Of a DNA stretch of 59,449 nt, positions 41,012 to 50,635 are shown one piece after another (the first letter of the stretch is position 1; every line of letters starts with the position of its first letter). The stretch is from Mollicutes bacterium (GTDB lineage: Bacteria; Bacillota_I; Bacilli_A; Izemoplasmatales; Izemoplasmataceae). Under the pieces are notes generated by a model. The model saw only the letters and a program-made list of their open reading frames with translations. It searched no databases and was not told where the DNA came from. The translations under genes were made by a program, and so were the position numbers. The stretch covers positions 1 through 59,449 of the forward strand of contig PWHE01000117.1 in NCBI GenBank assembly GCA_003554735.1. The letters run 5' to 3'.

Positions 41012-43183
41012 TTATTTGTTGTCTTTGTTGCTTTCTTGCTTTTTGCCATCTTCGTCTTTTTTCTTGCGTTCAGGCTTCGGCAAGGTCGCTTTTCTGGAAA
41101 GGTCGATGCGGCCACGGTCGTCGATGCCGATGACTTTCACATTGATGCGGTCACCGAGCTTGACGACATCCTCGACTTTTCCGACACGCTCGTGAGCGAG
41201 TTTGGAAATGTGGCAGAGTCCGTCGGTGCCTTTGAAGAGTTCGACGAAGGCGCCGAATTTCTCGATGCGGACCACTTTGCCGTTGTATACTTCGCCGACC
41301 TGGGCGACACGGACCAAGTCTTCAATTTCCTTGACCGCTGAATTGATCGGGCCGACTTCATGGTGCATGATGGTGATGCGACCGTCCTGCTCGATATCGA
41401 TCTTGACATCGTTGTTGTTTTCGATGATTTTGGAAATCTGTTTTCCGCCCGGTCCGATGACATCGCGTATTTTTTCGGGATCGATGACCATGATTTTGAC
41501 TTTCGGTGCGTACTTGGAGACTTCGGGACGGGGTGCAGGAATCGCTTCAAGCATGTTCTCAAGAATGGTCATGCGGCCTTTTTTCGCTTGCATGAGCGCT
41601 TCTCTCAACACGTCTTTGGAAAGGCCCGCAATCTTGATGTCCATCTGGAGTGCGGTGATGCCGTCTTTCGTACCGGCGACTTTGAAGTCCATGTCACCGA
41701 TATGGTCTTCGAGACCTTGAATATCGGAAAGGACAACATTCCTGTCGCCATCATTGACAAGTCCCATCGCGATGCCCGCAACCGGTGCTTCAATCGGCAC
41801 ACCGGCAGCCATAAGACTCATACAACCCGCACAAATCGACGCTTGCGATGTGGAGCCATTGCTTTCAAGAATCTCCGATACGATTCTTACCGTGTAGGGG
41901 AAATCTTCTTCGTCCGGCATGACTTGTTCAAGGGCTCTTTCCCCTAATGCACCATGCCCGATTTCACGACGTTTCGGCGGGCCATAACGTCCGGTCTCGC
42001 CAACACTGTAAGGTGGGAAGTTGTAATGGAGCATGAAACGTTTCGTTTCAACGCCTTCACCGAGGCCGTCGATTTTTTGGTGTTCCCCGAGCGCTCCGAG
42101 TGTGGTAAGGGAGAGCGCCTGCGTCTGTCCGCGAGTGAATAAAGCGCTACCGTGCGTACGTTCGAAAAGGTCGATTTTGCTGCTTAGTTCTCGGATTTCG
42201 TCATGTTTCCGTCCGTCGGCGCGAGTGCCTTCCTCCACCGTCATGCGGCGGATTTCCGCGGTAATCAGCTCATCGACGGTTTTCTTTGCGTCTTTGAGGT
42301 TGGTTTTGTACGCGTCTTGATCAAGGTCTGCATAATGCTCTTCAAAATATGCCTCGATTTCCTCTTTGAAAGCACGGCTGTCTTCGCTGCGACGTTCACG
42401 GTCGAGCGATTTGACTGTTTCCTTGATGCGCGATTCGAAGGTGTTTTTCACATACTCCACAATGGAATCATCTTTTTGCGGTGCCTCGAATTCCATTTTT
42501 TCCTCACCGATCTCAGCGATGATTTCACGTTGGAACTCGACAAGCTTCTTGATCCATTCATGACCGAACATGATCGCATCAAGCATGTCTTCTTCATCGA
42601 CTTGTTTCGCACCGGATTCGACCATGTTGATGGCATCATACGTGCCGGCAACAATCAAATCGATGTCGGAGTATTCCATTTGCTCCTCCGTCGGGTTGAG
42701 AATGAAATCACCGTTGATTCTACCGACTGTGACGCCTGCGATCGGGCCATCGAAGGGCAGATGCGAGATGCCAAGAGTCAGTGATGAACCGAACATCGCG
42801 GCCATGGCCGGGGAGTTGTCGGTGTTTCCGCTGATGACAGTATTGATAATCTGAATTTCGTGTCTGAATCCATCCGGGAACAGCGGACGCAGGGGGCGGT
42901 CGATGAGACGCGCCGTAAGGGTCTCGTGGTCTGAAGGCTTCCCTTCTCTTTTGAAGAAACCTCCCGGAATCTTTCCGGCTGCATACTGTTTTTCCGTGTA
43001 GTTGACCATCAATGGGAAAAAGTCCATGTCGGTCGCTTCGCGAGACGCCTGGGTGACTGTCAGCACCGAGGTGTCCTCGTAGCGTACCAAAGCGGCTGCG
43101 GTCGCTTGCTTGGCAAGCTCGCCGATCTCTACGACAAGTTTTCTTCCACTGAGGTCGAGCTCAAATCTTTTTGCTTCACTCAT
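41012..43183 (-). CDS. pnp: polyribonucleotide nucleotidyltransferase
   Basis: [43 protein letters not shown] domain, S1 domain [24 protein letters not shown]. Confidence 0.98.
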   Translation of the reverse strand: MSEAKRFELDLSGRKLVVEIGELAKQATAAALVRYEDTSVLTVTQASREATDMDFFPLMVNYTEKQYAAGKIPGGFFKREGKPSDHETLTARLIDRPLRPLFPDGFRHEIQIINTVISGNTDNSPAMAAMFGSSLTLGISHLPFDGPIAGVTVGRINGDFILNPTEEQMEYSDIDLIVAGTYDAINMVESGAKQVDEEDMLDAIMFGHEWIKKLVEFQREIIAEIGEEKMEFEAPQKDDSIVEYVKNTFESRIKETVKSLDRERRSEDSRAFKEEIEAYFEEHYADLDQDAYKTNLKDAKKTVDELITAEIRRMTVEEGTRADGRKHDEIRELSSKIDLFERTHGSALFTRGQTQALSLTTLGALGEHQKIDGLGEGVETKRFMLHYNFPPYSVGETGRYGPPKRREIGHGALGERALEQVMPDEEDFPYTVRIVSEILESNGSTSQASICAGCMSLMAAGVPIEAPVAGIAMGLVNDGDRNVVLSDIQGLEDHIGDMDFKVAGTKDGITALQMDIKIAGLSKDVLREALMQAKKGRMTILENMLEAIPAPRPEVSKYAPKVKIMVIDPEKIRDVIGPGGKQISKIIENNNDVKIDIEQDGRITIMHHEVGPINSAVKEIEDLVRVAQVGEVYNGKVVRIEKFGAFVELFKGTDGLCHISKLAHERVGKVEDVVKLGDRINVKVIGIDDRGRIDLSRKATLPKPERKKKDEDGKKQESNKDNK

Positions 43184-43281
43184 TTTCAATTTCTTCCTCT
43201 TTTCATATACTATTATTATCTATCTAATTATAATATCACAAAAACGTTGTTTCGTATAGTAATACTGTTGTTTTCTTTACA

Positions 43282-43346
43282 TGAAAAGCCCCTTTCAGAG
43301 CCACCGTGAACCGTGAAAGCCTCCGGCTGTGAAAAAGGGGGCGTGC
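43282..43346 (-). terminator. long hairpin/terminator downstream of the UPF0316 gene
   Basis: aaaagcccctttcagagcc...ggctgtgaaaaagggggc imperfect long stem. Confidence 0.5.
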
Positions 43347-43347
43347 G

Positions 43348-43887
43348 CTATTTTCTAATGATGCCGTGACCACCCACAACAGGCCTTATATCATTGATGG
43401 TAATCATGACATCTTCCTGAAATGACCGTAGCAATTTGACGGTCTTGTCGATTTTCTTTCTCGGGATATGCATGTGCAGCACTTCCTTGCGGTCATCCTT
43501 TCCATAGGCATCCACGGCCGTTACGCCCAAGCCCATCTCTCTTAAAGCGATGGATACCCTTTTGCCATGCGCCTTTTTGATGATCGCTTCGACTTTGACG
43601 GTCCCAAGACCGATTTTGCCTTCTATGAACGAACCAAGGTAGTTTCCGAAAGCGAAGGCCAGCGAGACGATGACGACTTTGAGCGGGTCTTCGGTGATGT
43701 CGACCAGCACGGTCGCCGTGATGATGACCCAGATGACGACTTCGAAAAAGCCGATGACGGAACCTTTGAACTTCTCGCCTTTGGTGATGAGCACGAGACG
43801 GACCGTCGCCATACTGACTTCGATGATTTTTCCGAAAAAGATCAGCGGGTACAAGATCAGCGGGCTGAGACTTAAGAACCATTCCAT
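43348..43887 (-). CDS. UPF0316/DUF2179 membrane protein
   Basis: FFGKIIEVSMATVRLVLITKGEKFKGSVIGFFEVVIWV; C-terminal soluble DUF2179-like domain. Confidence 0.85.
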   Translation of the reverse strand: MEWFLSLSPLILYPLIFFGKIIEVSMATVRLVLITKGEKFKGSVIGFFEVVIWVIITATVLVDITEDPLKVVIVSLAFAFGNYLGSFIEGKIGLGTVKVEAIIKKAHGKRVSIALREMGLGVTAVDAYGKDDRKEVLHMHIPRKKIDKTVKLLRSFQEDVMITINDIRPVVGGHGIIRK

Positions 43888-43890
43888 GGA

Positions 43891-45066
43891 TTAAAAGCTT
43901 CCTTCCCCGCGCACAATGTTGCCATCGACGATCACGGTTTCGGGACTGGTCATGATATCAAGAATGTCGCCATCCCAAATCACAATGTCGGCGTCTTTAC
44001 CTTCTTTTAGCGAGCCGACGCGATCATCGAGCCGGTTGAGACGGGCGGCGTTGATGGTCAGCGCTTCCAAGGCGCGGGTTCTATCAAGGCCCGCCTTGAC
44101 AAAAAGCGCAAGCTGGATCAAGGTGTTTTCGGTCGGCACGACGGGATGATCCGTCATGATCGCGAACGACACACCGTGTTCATCGAGGATTCGAGCGCTT
44201 TCAAAGGTGCGGAAGCGGGTTTCATATTTTGTGGAGGGACCAAGTGTCGGCCCAAGAATGACGGGATAGCCGCTTTCTTTGAGGCTTTTCGCAATGAGAT
44301 GCGCTTCCGTGCCGTGTTCGATCGTCATATCGAGGCCGAATTCATCGGCGATTCGAATCGCGGTCATGATGTCATCGCTTCTATGGGCGTGGACTTTGAC
44401 GGGAAGCCCCTCAAAAACCCGTTTCAAGCTGTGCAATTTCATGTCGAAAGGCGGTTTTTTCGCCCCTTCTTCCCCGGCATGGAACGCTTTCAGATTGTCG
44501 TGGTATTCCCGGGCACGCATGAGCCATTCACGGGCGAGCGCCGCAGAAGCCATCCGGGTCGAAGGACTTTGCTGTTTGTTTGAATACACCCGTTTCGGAT
44601 TTTCACCCAGGGCCATCTTCATGCTGACTTCCTCTTTGAGGATCATCGTGTCGATGGTGTCACCGACGGTTTTTATCGCGGTGAAGGTGCCGCCGATCAC
44701 GTTTGCGCTGCCGGGACCGCTGACCACGGTGGTGATGCCGCTGTTCAGGGTTCTTTGAATGGCATTATCATTAGGATAAAGCGCATCGATGCCACGCATC
44801 TCGGGCGTCACCGGACTGGTGGTCTCGTTGTGGTCGCTCCCTTCGAACTGGATGCCTTCCTCGGATATGCCAAGGTGGCTATGGGGTTCGACAAGACCCG
44901 GGGTGAGCATCTTTCCCTTGGCGTCGATGATTTCATATCCTTCAAAATGGGAGGGGTCGAACGACCGACCGATTTTTTCAATCTTTCCTTTGTTTATCGC
45001 AATATACCCTGTTTCCCCATTGATGGTCTCCATGGTGTAAAGCAATGCGTTCTTAATCACTTTCAT
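43891..45066 (-). CDS. amidohydrolase (imidazolonepropionase-like)
   Basis: GKMLTPGLVEPHSHLGISEEG; VKVHAHRSDDI; FAIMTDHPVV; KEGKDADIVIWDGD. Confidence 0.9.
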   Translation of the reverse strand: MKVIKNALLYTMETINGETGYIAINKGKIEKIGRSFDPSHFEGYEIIDAKGKMLTPGLVEPHSHLGISEEGIQFEGSDHNETTSPVTPEMRGIDALYPNDNAIQRTLNSGITTVVSGPGSANVIGGTFTAIKTVGDTIDTMILKEEVSMKMALGENPKRVYSNKQQSPSTRMASAALAREWLMRAREYHDNLKAFHAGEEGAKKPPFDMKLHSLKRVFEGLPVKVHAHRSDDIMTAIRIADEFGLDMTIEHGTEAHLIAKSLKESGYPVILGPTLGPSTKYETRFRTFESARILDEHGVSFAIMTDHPVVPTENTLIQLALFVKAGLDRTRALEALTINAARLNRLDDRVGSLKEGKDADIVIWDGDILDIMTSPETVIVDGNIVRGEGSF

Positions 45067-46192
45067 CAGGGGTTTCATCCTTTCTGAGTTTCTCTTTTTC
45101 TTCCTGGTCAAGTTTTAGTCGTTCCTCGTTGAGTTCCTTGAAATAGTGCATGGTGGTACGAATCATACCGGTGATCGGGATGGCAAGAATGATTCCGACC
45201 ACGCCGAAGAGGTATCCGAAGAACACAAAGGCACTCAGCACGAGCAAGGGGTGGATTTTCGTCTCTTTCCCCATGATCAATGGCTGCGCGACATTGTTCT
45301 GGATCATTTGCCCGACCCCTACCGCGATCGCGATCGCAAGCGGGGCGTAGTTGCCGAACATCAAAGTGTCGTCGGTCAGAGAATAAAGCACCGGGAGGAT
45401 CATGGCGATGAACGGTCCCACATAGGGCACGATGTCGAAGAAACCGAGCATGAACCCAAACAGGAGACTCCGTTCCCTGAAGCCGAGGACGAAAAACATG
45501 ATGGTGAAGGCGATCGCCATGACGAACATGGTGATGAAACGTCCGTTGAAATATTGTGTGATGACCGTGTTGGCGCGTTTCAACAGTTCAATGGCATGCG
45601 GTCGTACTTTTTTCGGAAACAGCATGATGATGCTTTCATAGATGCGGGTACGGTCGTTGAGAATGAAAAACAGAAAGACCGGTACCAGCACAATGGTGAT
45701 GATGATGTTCGTGACGCTATGGAAGACCGCGAACAAATCGAGCTCCAGTTCCCGGACACTCTCCCATGTGAGCATCTCAGTCAAACGCTCATAAAGATCG
45801 CTGAAAAACGGACGGCTGTTGACAAAATCGAGGATGGCCTGCTGGACAACGGGCCAGTCTTCCTGGACGAAATTGAGTCCTTGTTCATAAATCAGGCTGC
45901 CCGCATAACGTACAAAGAAAAAGATTAGCGCACCGACACCGCCGAACACGATGAATGTATTGAACAAGCGATTCGGTTGTTTGAATTTCTTCTCAAGCAA
46001 CTGAAATATTGGCGCGAGAAGATAACTGATGAAAAGAGCGATAGAAAATGGCAGAATGATGGAGGTGGCCGCTTGCCAAAAACGGTTGACAAGATCGCCC
46101 ATAAGCATTCTGATCAGCAACATGATGACTAAAAACAGAGCCACATAGGACAAATAGATGAGATTTCGCACCGCTTTGGGATATTCCTTCAT
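45053..46192 (-). CDS. AI-2E family transporter/permease
   Basis: Multi-TM protein with LLFGFMLGFFDIVPYVGPFIAMIL motif and ...HPLLVLSAFVFFGYLFGVVGIILAIPITGMI. Confidence 0.92.
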   Translation of the reverse strand: MKEYPKAVRNLIYLSYVALFLVIMLLIRMLMGDLVNRFWQAATSIILPFSIALFISYLLAPIFQLLEKKFKQPNRLFNTFIVFGGVGALIFFFVRYAGSLIYEQGLNFVQEDWPVVQQAILDFVNSRPFFSDLYERLTEMLTWESVRELELDLFAVFHSVTNIIITIVLVPVFLFFILNDRTRIYESIIMLFPKKVRPHAIELLKRANTVITQYFNGRFITMFVMAIAFTIMFFVLGFRERSLLFGFMLGFFDIVPYVGPFIAMILPVLYSLTDDTLMFGNYAPLAIAIAVGVGQMIQNNVAQPLIMGKETKIHPLLVLSAFVFFGYLFGVVGIILAIPITGMIRTTMHYFKELNEERLKLDQEEKEKLRKDETPDESD

Positions 46193-46273
46193 GGGGTGCC
46201 TCCTTTCGCACTTCAATTATCATTATAGTAGATTCAAGGGCTTAATTAAAGCGTTACCGGCGAAAAAATAAAA

Positions 46274-46297
46274 ACAGGTGCCTTTGAAGGCACCTGC
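46274..46297 (-). terminator. terminator of rpsO
   Basis: acaggtgcc tttgaa ggcacctg stem downstream of rpsO. Confidence 0.7.
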
Positions 46298-46302
46298 TTG
46301 TC

Positions 46303-46572
46303 TTATCGTCTCAGTCCAAGTTCTTTGATGAGCTTGCGGTAACGTTCAACGTCTTTATCTTTGAGATAGTTCATGAGATTACGACGGTGACCGACTTTTT
46401 GAAGCAATCCGCGACGAGAGTGGAAATCATGCTTGTGTGTCTTGAGGTGTTGGTTCAGCTTTTCGATTTCTTTCGTCAGGATGGCGATCTGGACTTCCGG
46501 TGAACCGGTGTCGCCTTCCTTGATGCGGAATTTCTCCACAAGTGCCTGTTTTTCTTCTTTTGGCAATGACAT
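46303..46572 (-). CDS. rpsO: 30S ribosomal protein S15
   Basis: [51 protein letters not shown]. Confidence 0.98.
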   Translation of the reverse strand: MSLPKEEKQALVEKFRIKEGDTGSPEVQIAILTKEIEKLNQHLKTHKHDFHSRRGLLQKVGHRRNLMNYLKDKDVERYRKLIKELGLRR

Positions 46573-46602
46573 AGTCTATTCCTCCATTGTTCGATTTTGA
46601 CC

Positions 46603-46648
46603 CCTGAAACTTAGAAGGACGATGAGGACCGTCGTTCCATGTATCAGG
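46603..46648 (-). promoter_or_regulatory. candidate structured S15 mRNA leader
   Basis: Minus strand nested pairings CCTGA...TCAGG and GGAACGA...TCGTCC between the promoter and the rpsO RBS. Confidence 0.4.
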
Positions 46649-46714
46649 CGCAAATGGTATTATAGCACATAATGCGATTAAATCAAGCGTTTGAATGCAA
46701 TTTTTAAACGCGAA

Positions 46715-47725
46715 TCAGTAATAGAGGTCCGATCGGTCCCTGAGATGCTCAAACGCGTCGTTCTTCCGTCTGAGCAAGGGATCGACAAGGCTTATGAAAA
46801 GCGCAATGGCAATCAACGCGAAGACTGCATACTCAAGCGCATTCTCACTCAAAGGAAGCACGAACAGCCCGATGGACAGGGACGCATGCATGAGAATCGC
46901 AAGCAACACACTGCCGCGACCCCGGATGAAAACCCAGGTGAACACGATGGCAAGCGGCACATTCCACAAGAAGCGTATCAAAACCCCTTCAAGGCCACCT
47001 TCATAAAAGCCGTTGAAATAAAGCGGGGCGTACCAAAGGGCCCACAGTGCGCCGATCAAAAGACTTACAATGAACGGATGAAACCGTCTCACCATCCGCG
47101 GCATCAAGAAGCCGCGCCAGCACAGTTCCTGACCGAGGGCGCCGCCAAACGTCGCCAAGGCGAAGAGTGTGACAACAACGACCGACAGTCGCTCGCCGAG
47201 TGTGGCATACGGTTCAAAGAACCCGCCGATGTCCGCCAACGTCATTCCGGTCGCTAAGGCGCTTCCAAGAAGGATGAACGGAAAAATCAGGAGCCCGACA
47301 AGCAACCATACAGGCGGGATTTTATAGTCGGCGACCGAACGGAAAAGATGGCCGCTTTTCTTATGCGTCAGACTGAGTGAGACGACGTAGGCGGCGAGGT
47401 CCGAGAGCATGAGCGCCCCGAAAATGCTCAAGGGCGAGAATGTCATGTCAAAGACACTCACCATCGCCGCAAGCATGAGGGTGAACGCGAACACGAACGC
47501 GATCAGGTGCGTCCGGAGGTTCGGGATGAACGAAAGCCCCTTGAGCGATGTCGTCACGAAAAGCGCCGCAAGGGATGGCGCAAGCAGTCCAAGCAGGTCC
47601 AGCTGACGTTTGAAACCTTCATTGACTTCCTCGAAAAGCGGACTGACCCCCCAGATGACCCAAGCCGCCAAAAACGACGAGGCGAGCACGAAAAGCGCAG
47701 GCTGTCTACTGATAAATGCGCGCAT
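46715..47725 (-). CDS. CPBP (CAAX/Abi-like) family intramembrane protein
   Basis: GQELCWRGFLMPRM...ALWYAPLYF...LLAILMHASL alignment to CPBP motifs, with substitutions. Confidence 0.85.
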   Translation of the reverse strand: MRAFISRQPALFVLASSFLAAWVIWGVSPLFEEVNEGFKRQLDLLGLLAPSLAALFVTTSLKGLSFIPNLRTHLIAFVFAFTLMLAAMVSVFDMTFSPLSIFGALMLSDLAAYVVSLSLTHKKSGHLFRSVADYKIPPVWLLVGLLIFPFILLGSALATGMTLADIGGFFEPYATLGERLSVVVVTLFALATFGGALGQELCWRGFLMPRMVRRFHPFIVSLLIGALWALWYAPLYFNGFYEGGLEGVLIRFLWNVPLAIVFTWVFIRGRGSVLLAILMHASLSIGLFVLPLSENALEYAVFALIAIALFISLVDPLLRRKNDAFEHLRDRSDLYY

Positions 47726-48632
47726 CGTCTTTGAGTCCTTTCAACAGTTCAAGCGCCGTCGAACCGTCTTGGTCGATCTGGGCTTTGAGGGCCGCGGCGC
47801 TTTCGAACTTCTTCTCGTCGCGCAAGCGTTTGATGAAGACGGTCTCGATGGGTTTACCGTACAGTTCACCCTCGAAATCGAAGAGATACGATTCAACGCT
47901 GATGCCGTCCCGTGGGTTGAGGGTCGGATTGAAACCGACACTGCTCATCGAATGGTACCATGTGCCTTCCGCGAGCGTCATCGTCGCATAGACGCCGCGT
48001 TTGGGGATCAGATACTCGCCACAATCGATGTTCGCGGTAGGATAGTCGATGGTACGGCCCTTTTTCAGGCCGTGCATCACGTTCCCGCGAATCCGGTAGT
48101 AAGAACCGAGCAGCTGAGGAACATCGTCCACCTTACCGCCGCGGATCAGGTCTCGGATCAGGCTTGAACCGATTTTGTAGCCGTCAACGGTCAGTTTGTC
48201 CACGATATCGGTCTCGAACTCGGCGTAGGATTTGAGCAATCCCACATCGCCCGACGCACGGGCGCCGAACTTGAAATCGAACCCGCAGATGAGCACACTA
48301 AGATTGTCGAGGTACGCATCGATGAATGAACGCGGATCCATCGAGGCCACATCCTTGTCAAAACGGATGACATATATTTCATCCAAATCAAAAGCTTGAA
48401 GGCGTCGGATCTTATGGTCGAAGGGGGTGATATAGTAATGATCGATATCAAAAAGCACACTTTTCGGGTGATCGTCGAACGTGATGACCGCTTTGCGGAG
48501 GTTTTCTTTCCTGCCCCGTTCGATCACTTTGTCGATCAGCACTTCGTGCGCTTTGTGGACACCATCAAAAAAGCCGATCGCGGCGATGGTGCCTTTTTTG
48601 ATGGCATGGGGTTTCAAGTCGATGATTTTCAT
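47706..48632 (-). CDS. ribF: bifunctional riboflavin kinase/FAD synthetase
   Basis: AAIGFFDGVHKAHEVLI, RGNVMHGLKKGRTIDYPTANI, GVYATMT. Confidence 0.96.
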   Translation of the reverse strand: MKIIDLKPHAIKKGTIAAIGFFDGVHKAHEVLIDKVIERGRKENLRKAVITFDDHPKSVLFDIDHYYITPFDHKIRRLQAFDLDEIYVIRFDKDVASMDPRSFIDAYLDNLSVLICGFDFKFGARASGDVGLLKSYAEFETDIVDKLTVDGYKIGSSLIRDLIRGGKVDDVPQLLGSYYRIRGNVMHGLKKGRTIDYPTANIDCGEYLIPKRGVYATMTLAEGTWYHSMSSVGFNPTLNPRDGISVESYLFDFEGELYGKPIETVFIKRLRDEKKFESAAALKAQIDQDGSTALELLKGLKDDARIYQ

Positions 48633-49510
48633 GATCTACCTCTTTGGATAAAGACTTTTTCCGGTTTGTATGTGCCATCCTCGCGCCGTACATAGATGGC
48701 GAGGAGCGTATTTGACGAATCGATAAGTTTGAGTCTTTCTTCTTCGCTTTGAAGATCGAGCTTTCGGCCGTTTTCAACCATACCTGCCGTCGAGGCGTCG
48801 ACGGTGAGCGCCGGGATGCCGCGTACCGCTTCACTCAAGGAGAACACTTTGTATTTTCCCCTTTTCAGTTCGGCCATTTCGGTTGCATCCTCGATGCCAA
48901 ACAAACCGGATTGTGTACGGTGAATCCTTCGGGTATGGGCGACGGTGCCGAGACGATGCGCGATATCAAGCGCCAGCTTTCTGACATAAAGCCCCTTGGA
49001 AGCCTCGACGAAAAGATCGGCTTCAACCGTTCCGTCTGGTCGCTTTTTGATTTCAGACAACCGCTTGAGCGTATAAATGAACAGAGGCCTGGGTTCGACC
49101 TCGGGGACATCCTCGCCCTTGCGTGCGTATTCGTAGAGTTTTTTTCCGGCGACCTTGATCGCGCTATAGGCCGGTGGGGTCTGTTCATAGTGACCAAGAA
49201 ATGATGCGAGCGTCGCATCGAGGGTGTCAAACGCGTCGAAGTCACGCTTTTCGAGCAGTTCACCCGCATGGTCGAGGGTGTCGGTGGCGTGGTTGAAGGC
49301 GACGGTGAACATATAGCCCTTGTCGTCCTGATTGATGTAGGGCATGAGTTTCGTGCCTTTGTTGATGCCGAGCACAAGCACGCCGGAGGCTTCCTTGTCG
49401 AGCGTTCCCGCATGGCCGACTTTTTTGGTGTTGAAGGTTCTTCTTATGATATTCACGCAATCGTGTGAACTTATGCCTGTAGGTTTATTGAGTACTATGA
49501 TTCCATCCAT
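48629..49510 (-). CDS. truB: tRNA pseudouridine(55) synthase
   Basis: MDGIIVLNKPTGISSHDCV, KVGHAGTLDKEASGVLVLGI. Confidence 0.97.
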   Translation of the reverse strand: MDGIIVLNKPTGISSHDCVNIIRRTFNTKKVGHAGTLDKEASGVLVLGINKGTKLMPYINQDDKGYMFTVAFNHATDTLDHAGELLEKRDFDAFDTLDATLASFLGHYEQTPPAYSAIKVAGKKLYEYARKGEDVPEVEPRPLFIYTLKRLSEIKKRPDGTVEADLFVEASKGLYVRKLALDIAHRLGTVAHTRRIHRTQSGLFGIEDATEMAELKRGKYKVFSLSEAVRGIPALTVDASTAGMVENGRKLDLQSEEERLKLIDSSNTLLAIYVRREDGTYKPEKVFIQRGRS

Positions 49511-49635
49511 GATATCACCGCCCATATTATACAATATTCGCGCCGTTTTAAAAAGGATTTGGACCGCGAATGTTCTTTACAACATAAATTCGATGGGCTA
49601 TAGTTAAGGTAAGGAATCACACAGGGAGGTGCGTC

Positions 49636-50178
49636 ATGCTCAAAACACTCAAATATGTCGTCATCGGATATGTCGCTTTACTGATGGTCCTTTCCATGGC
49701 GATGGATTATCTGACCGTGTACAACCGACCCATTCCGGACGTCGGCTTCCTGCATTTTCATCAGATCCACCGGACGCCCAGTTCGCGGGCGGACACGCTC
49801 TTCATGATTGATGTGCGAACCACGTACGAAAAAGACGACATGCTGTTTGTCTATTATACGTTTGACGAAGGCCATTCCCAACTGCAAGGGATCAGACGGC
49901 TCAGACAGTATGATGAGGGACGGTATCAGTATCAGAACACCCGTGAGTTCAGAAGGGGTGAGGATAACACCTTCAATTACACAAGGGGCCTGATCGATGA
50001 TACGGACTACCTCATCTTTTTCGGCATTCCCGAACCCGGAAAGGAAACACTGAATATCACAGTCACCTCAGGCGCCTACACTCATCATGATACGGACATC
50101 CCCTTGAAAGTGGACGCCTTCGTCTATGTGCTGAAAGCCCCGCAGGGCAGTTTCACAGTGAACCATCAATATGAATAA
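49636..50178 (+). CDS. hypothetical protein with N-terminal TM anchor/signal
   Basis: RBS gggaggtg; MLKTLKYVVIGYVALLMVLSMAMDY hydrophobic start then soluble beta-rich sequence. Confidence 0.75.
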   Translation: MLKTLKYVVIGYVALLMVLSMAMDYLTVYNRPIPDVGFLHFHQIHRTPSSRADTLFMIDVRTTYEKDDMLFVYYTFDEGHSQLQGIRRLRQYDEGRYQYQNTREFRRGEDNTFNYTRGLIDDTDYLIFFGIPEPGKETLNITVTSGAYTHHDTDIPLKVDAFVYVLKAPQGSFTVNHQYE

Positions 50179-50185
50179 AGCAAAA

Positions 50186-50212
50186 AAAAAGCCTTTTTAA
50201 AGGCTTTTTTTC
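50186..50212. terminator. terminator between the hypothetical gene and trxA
   Basis: aaagcctttttaaaggcttttttt. Confidence 0.7.
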
Positions 50213-50215
50213 ATG

Positions 50216-50527
50216 TTATGCGTTTCTGACCCAGTCGACGAGCGCGTCTTTGGGCATGAAACCGGCTTTTTGGCTGACGACTTCTCCGTCTTTGAGGACA
50301 AAGAGGGAAGGGATGCCTTGCACGCCGTATTGTTGCGCAAGTCCGATGTTTTCGTCAACATTCACTTTAACAACTTTGATGTCGTCGTTTTCGCTTGCGA
50401 CTTGGTCAAGCACCGGACCGATCATTTTGCATGGTCCGCACCAGTCCGCATAAAAATCAAGCAATACGAGTCCGTCTTTTACTTTTTCATCCAAATTCGT
50501 GCTATCTGCATAGATTGCTGATGACAT
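50216..50527 (-). CDS. trxA: thioredoxin
   Basis: VLLDFYADWCGPCKMIGPVLDQVA. Confidence 0.98.
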   Translation of the reverse strand: MSSAIYADSTNLDEKVKDGLVLLDFYADWCGPCKMIGPVLDQVASENDDIKVVKVNVDENIGLAQQYGVQGIPSLFVLKDGEVVSQKAGFMPKDALVDWVRNA

Positions 50528-50558
50528 AGTTTAAATTCCTCCTTAATTAGCTATATAC

Positions 50559-50587
50559 ATTATACAAACAAACGATACGTTTGACAA
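50559..50587 (-). promoter_or_regulatory. trxA promoter with palindrome in spacer
   Basis: Minus strand TTGTCA-N17-TATAAT; CAAACG-TAT-CGTTTG palindrome at 50569-50583. Confidence 0.7.
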
Positions 50588-50635
50588 CTGAATTGCACAA
50601 TGCCTTCACATTATATTATACACATAATGACGCAA

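Noticed and set aside
45146-45928. 260-aa plus-strand ORF opposite the AI-2E transporter gene
   Set aside because: His/Asp/Glu-rich antisense translation of a membrane protein gene; artefact.
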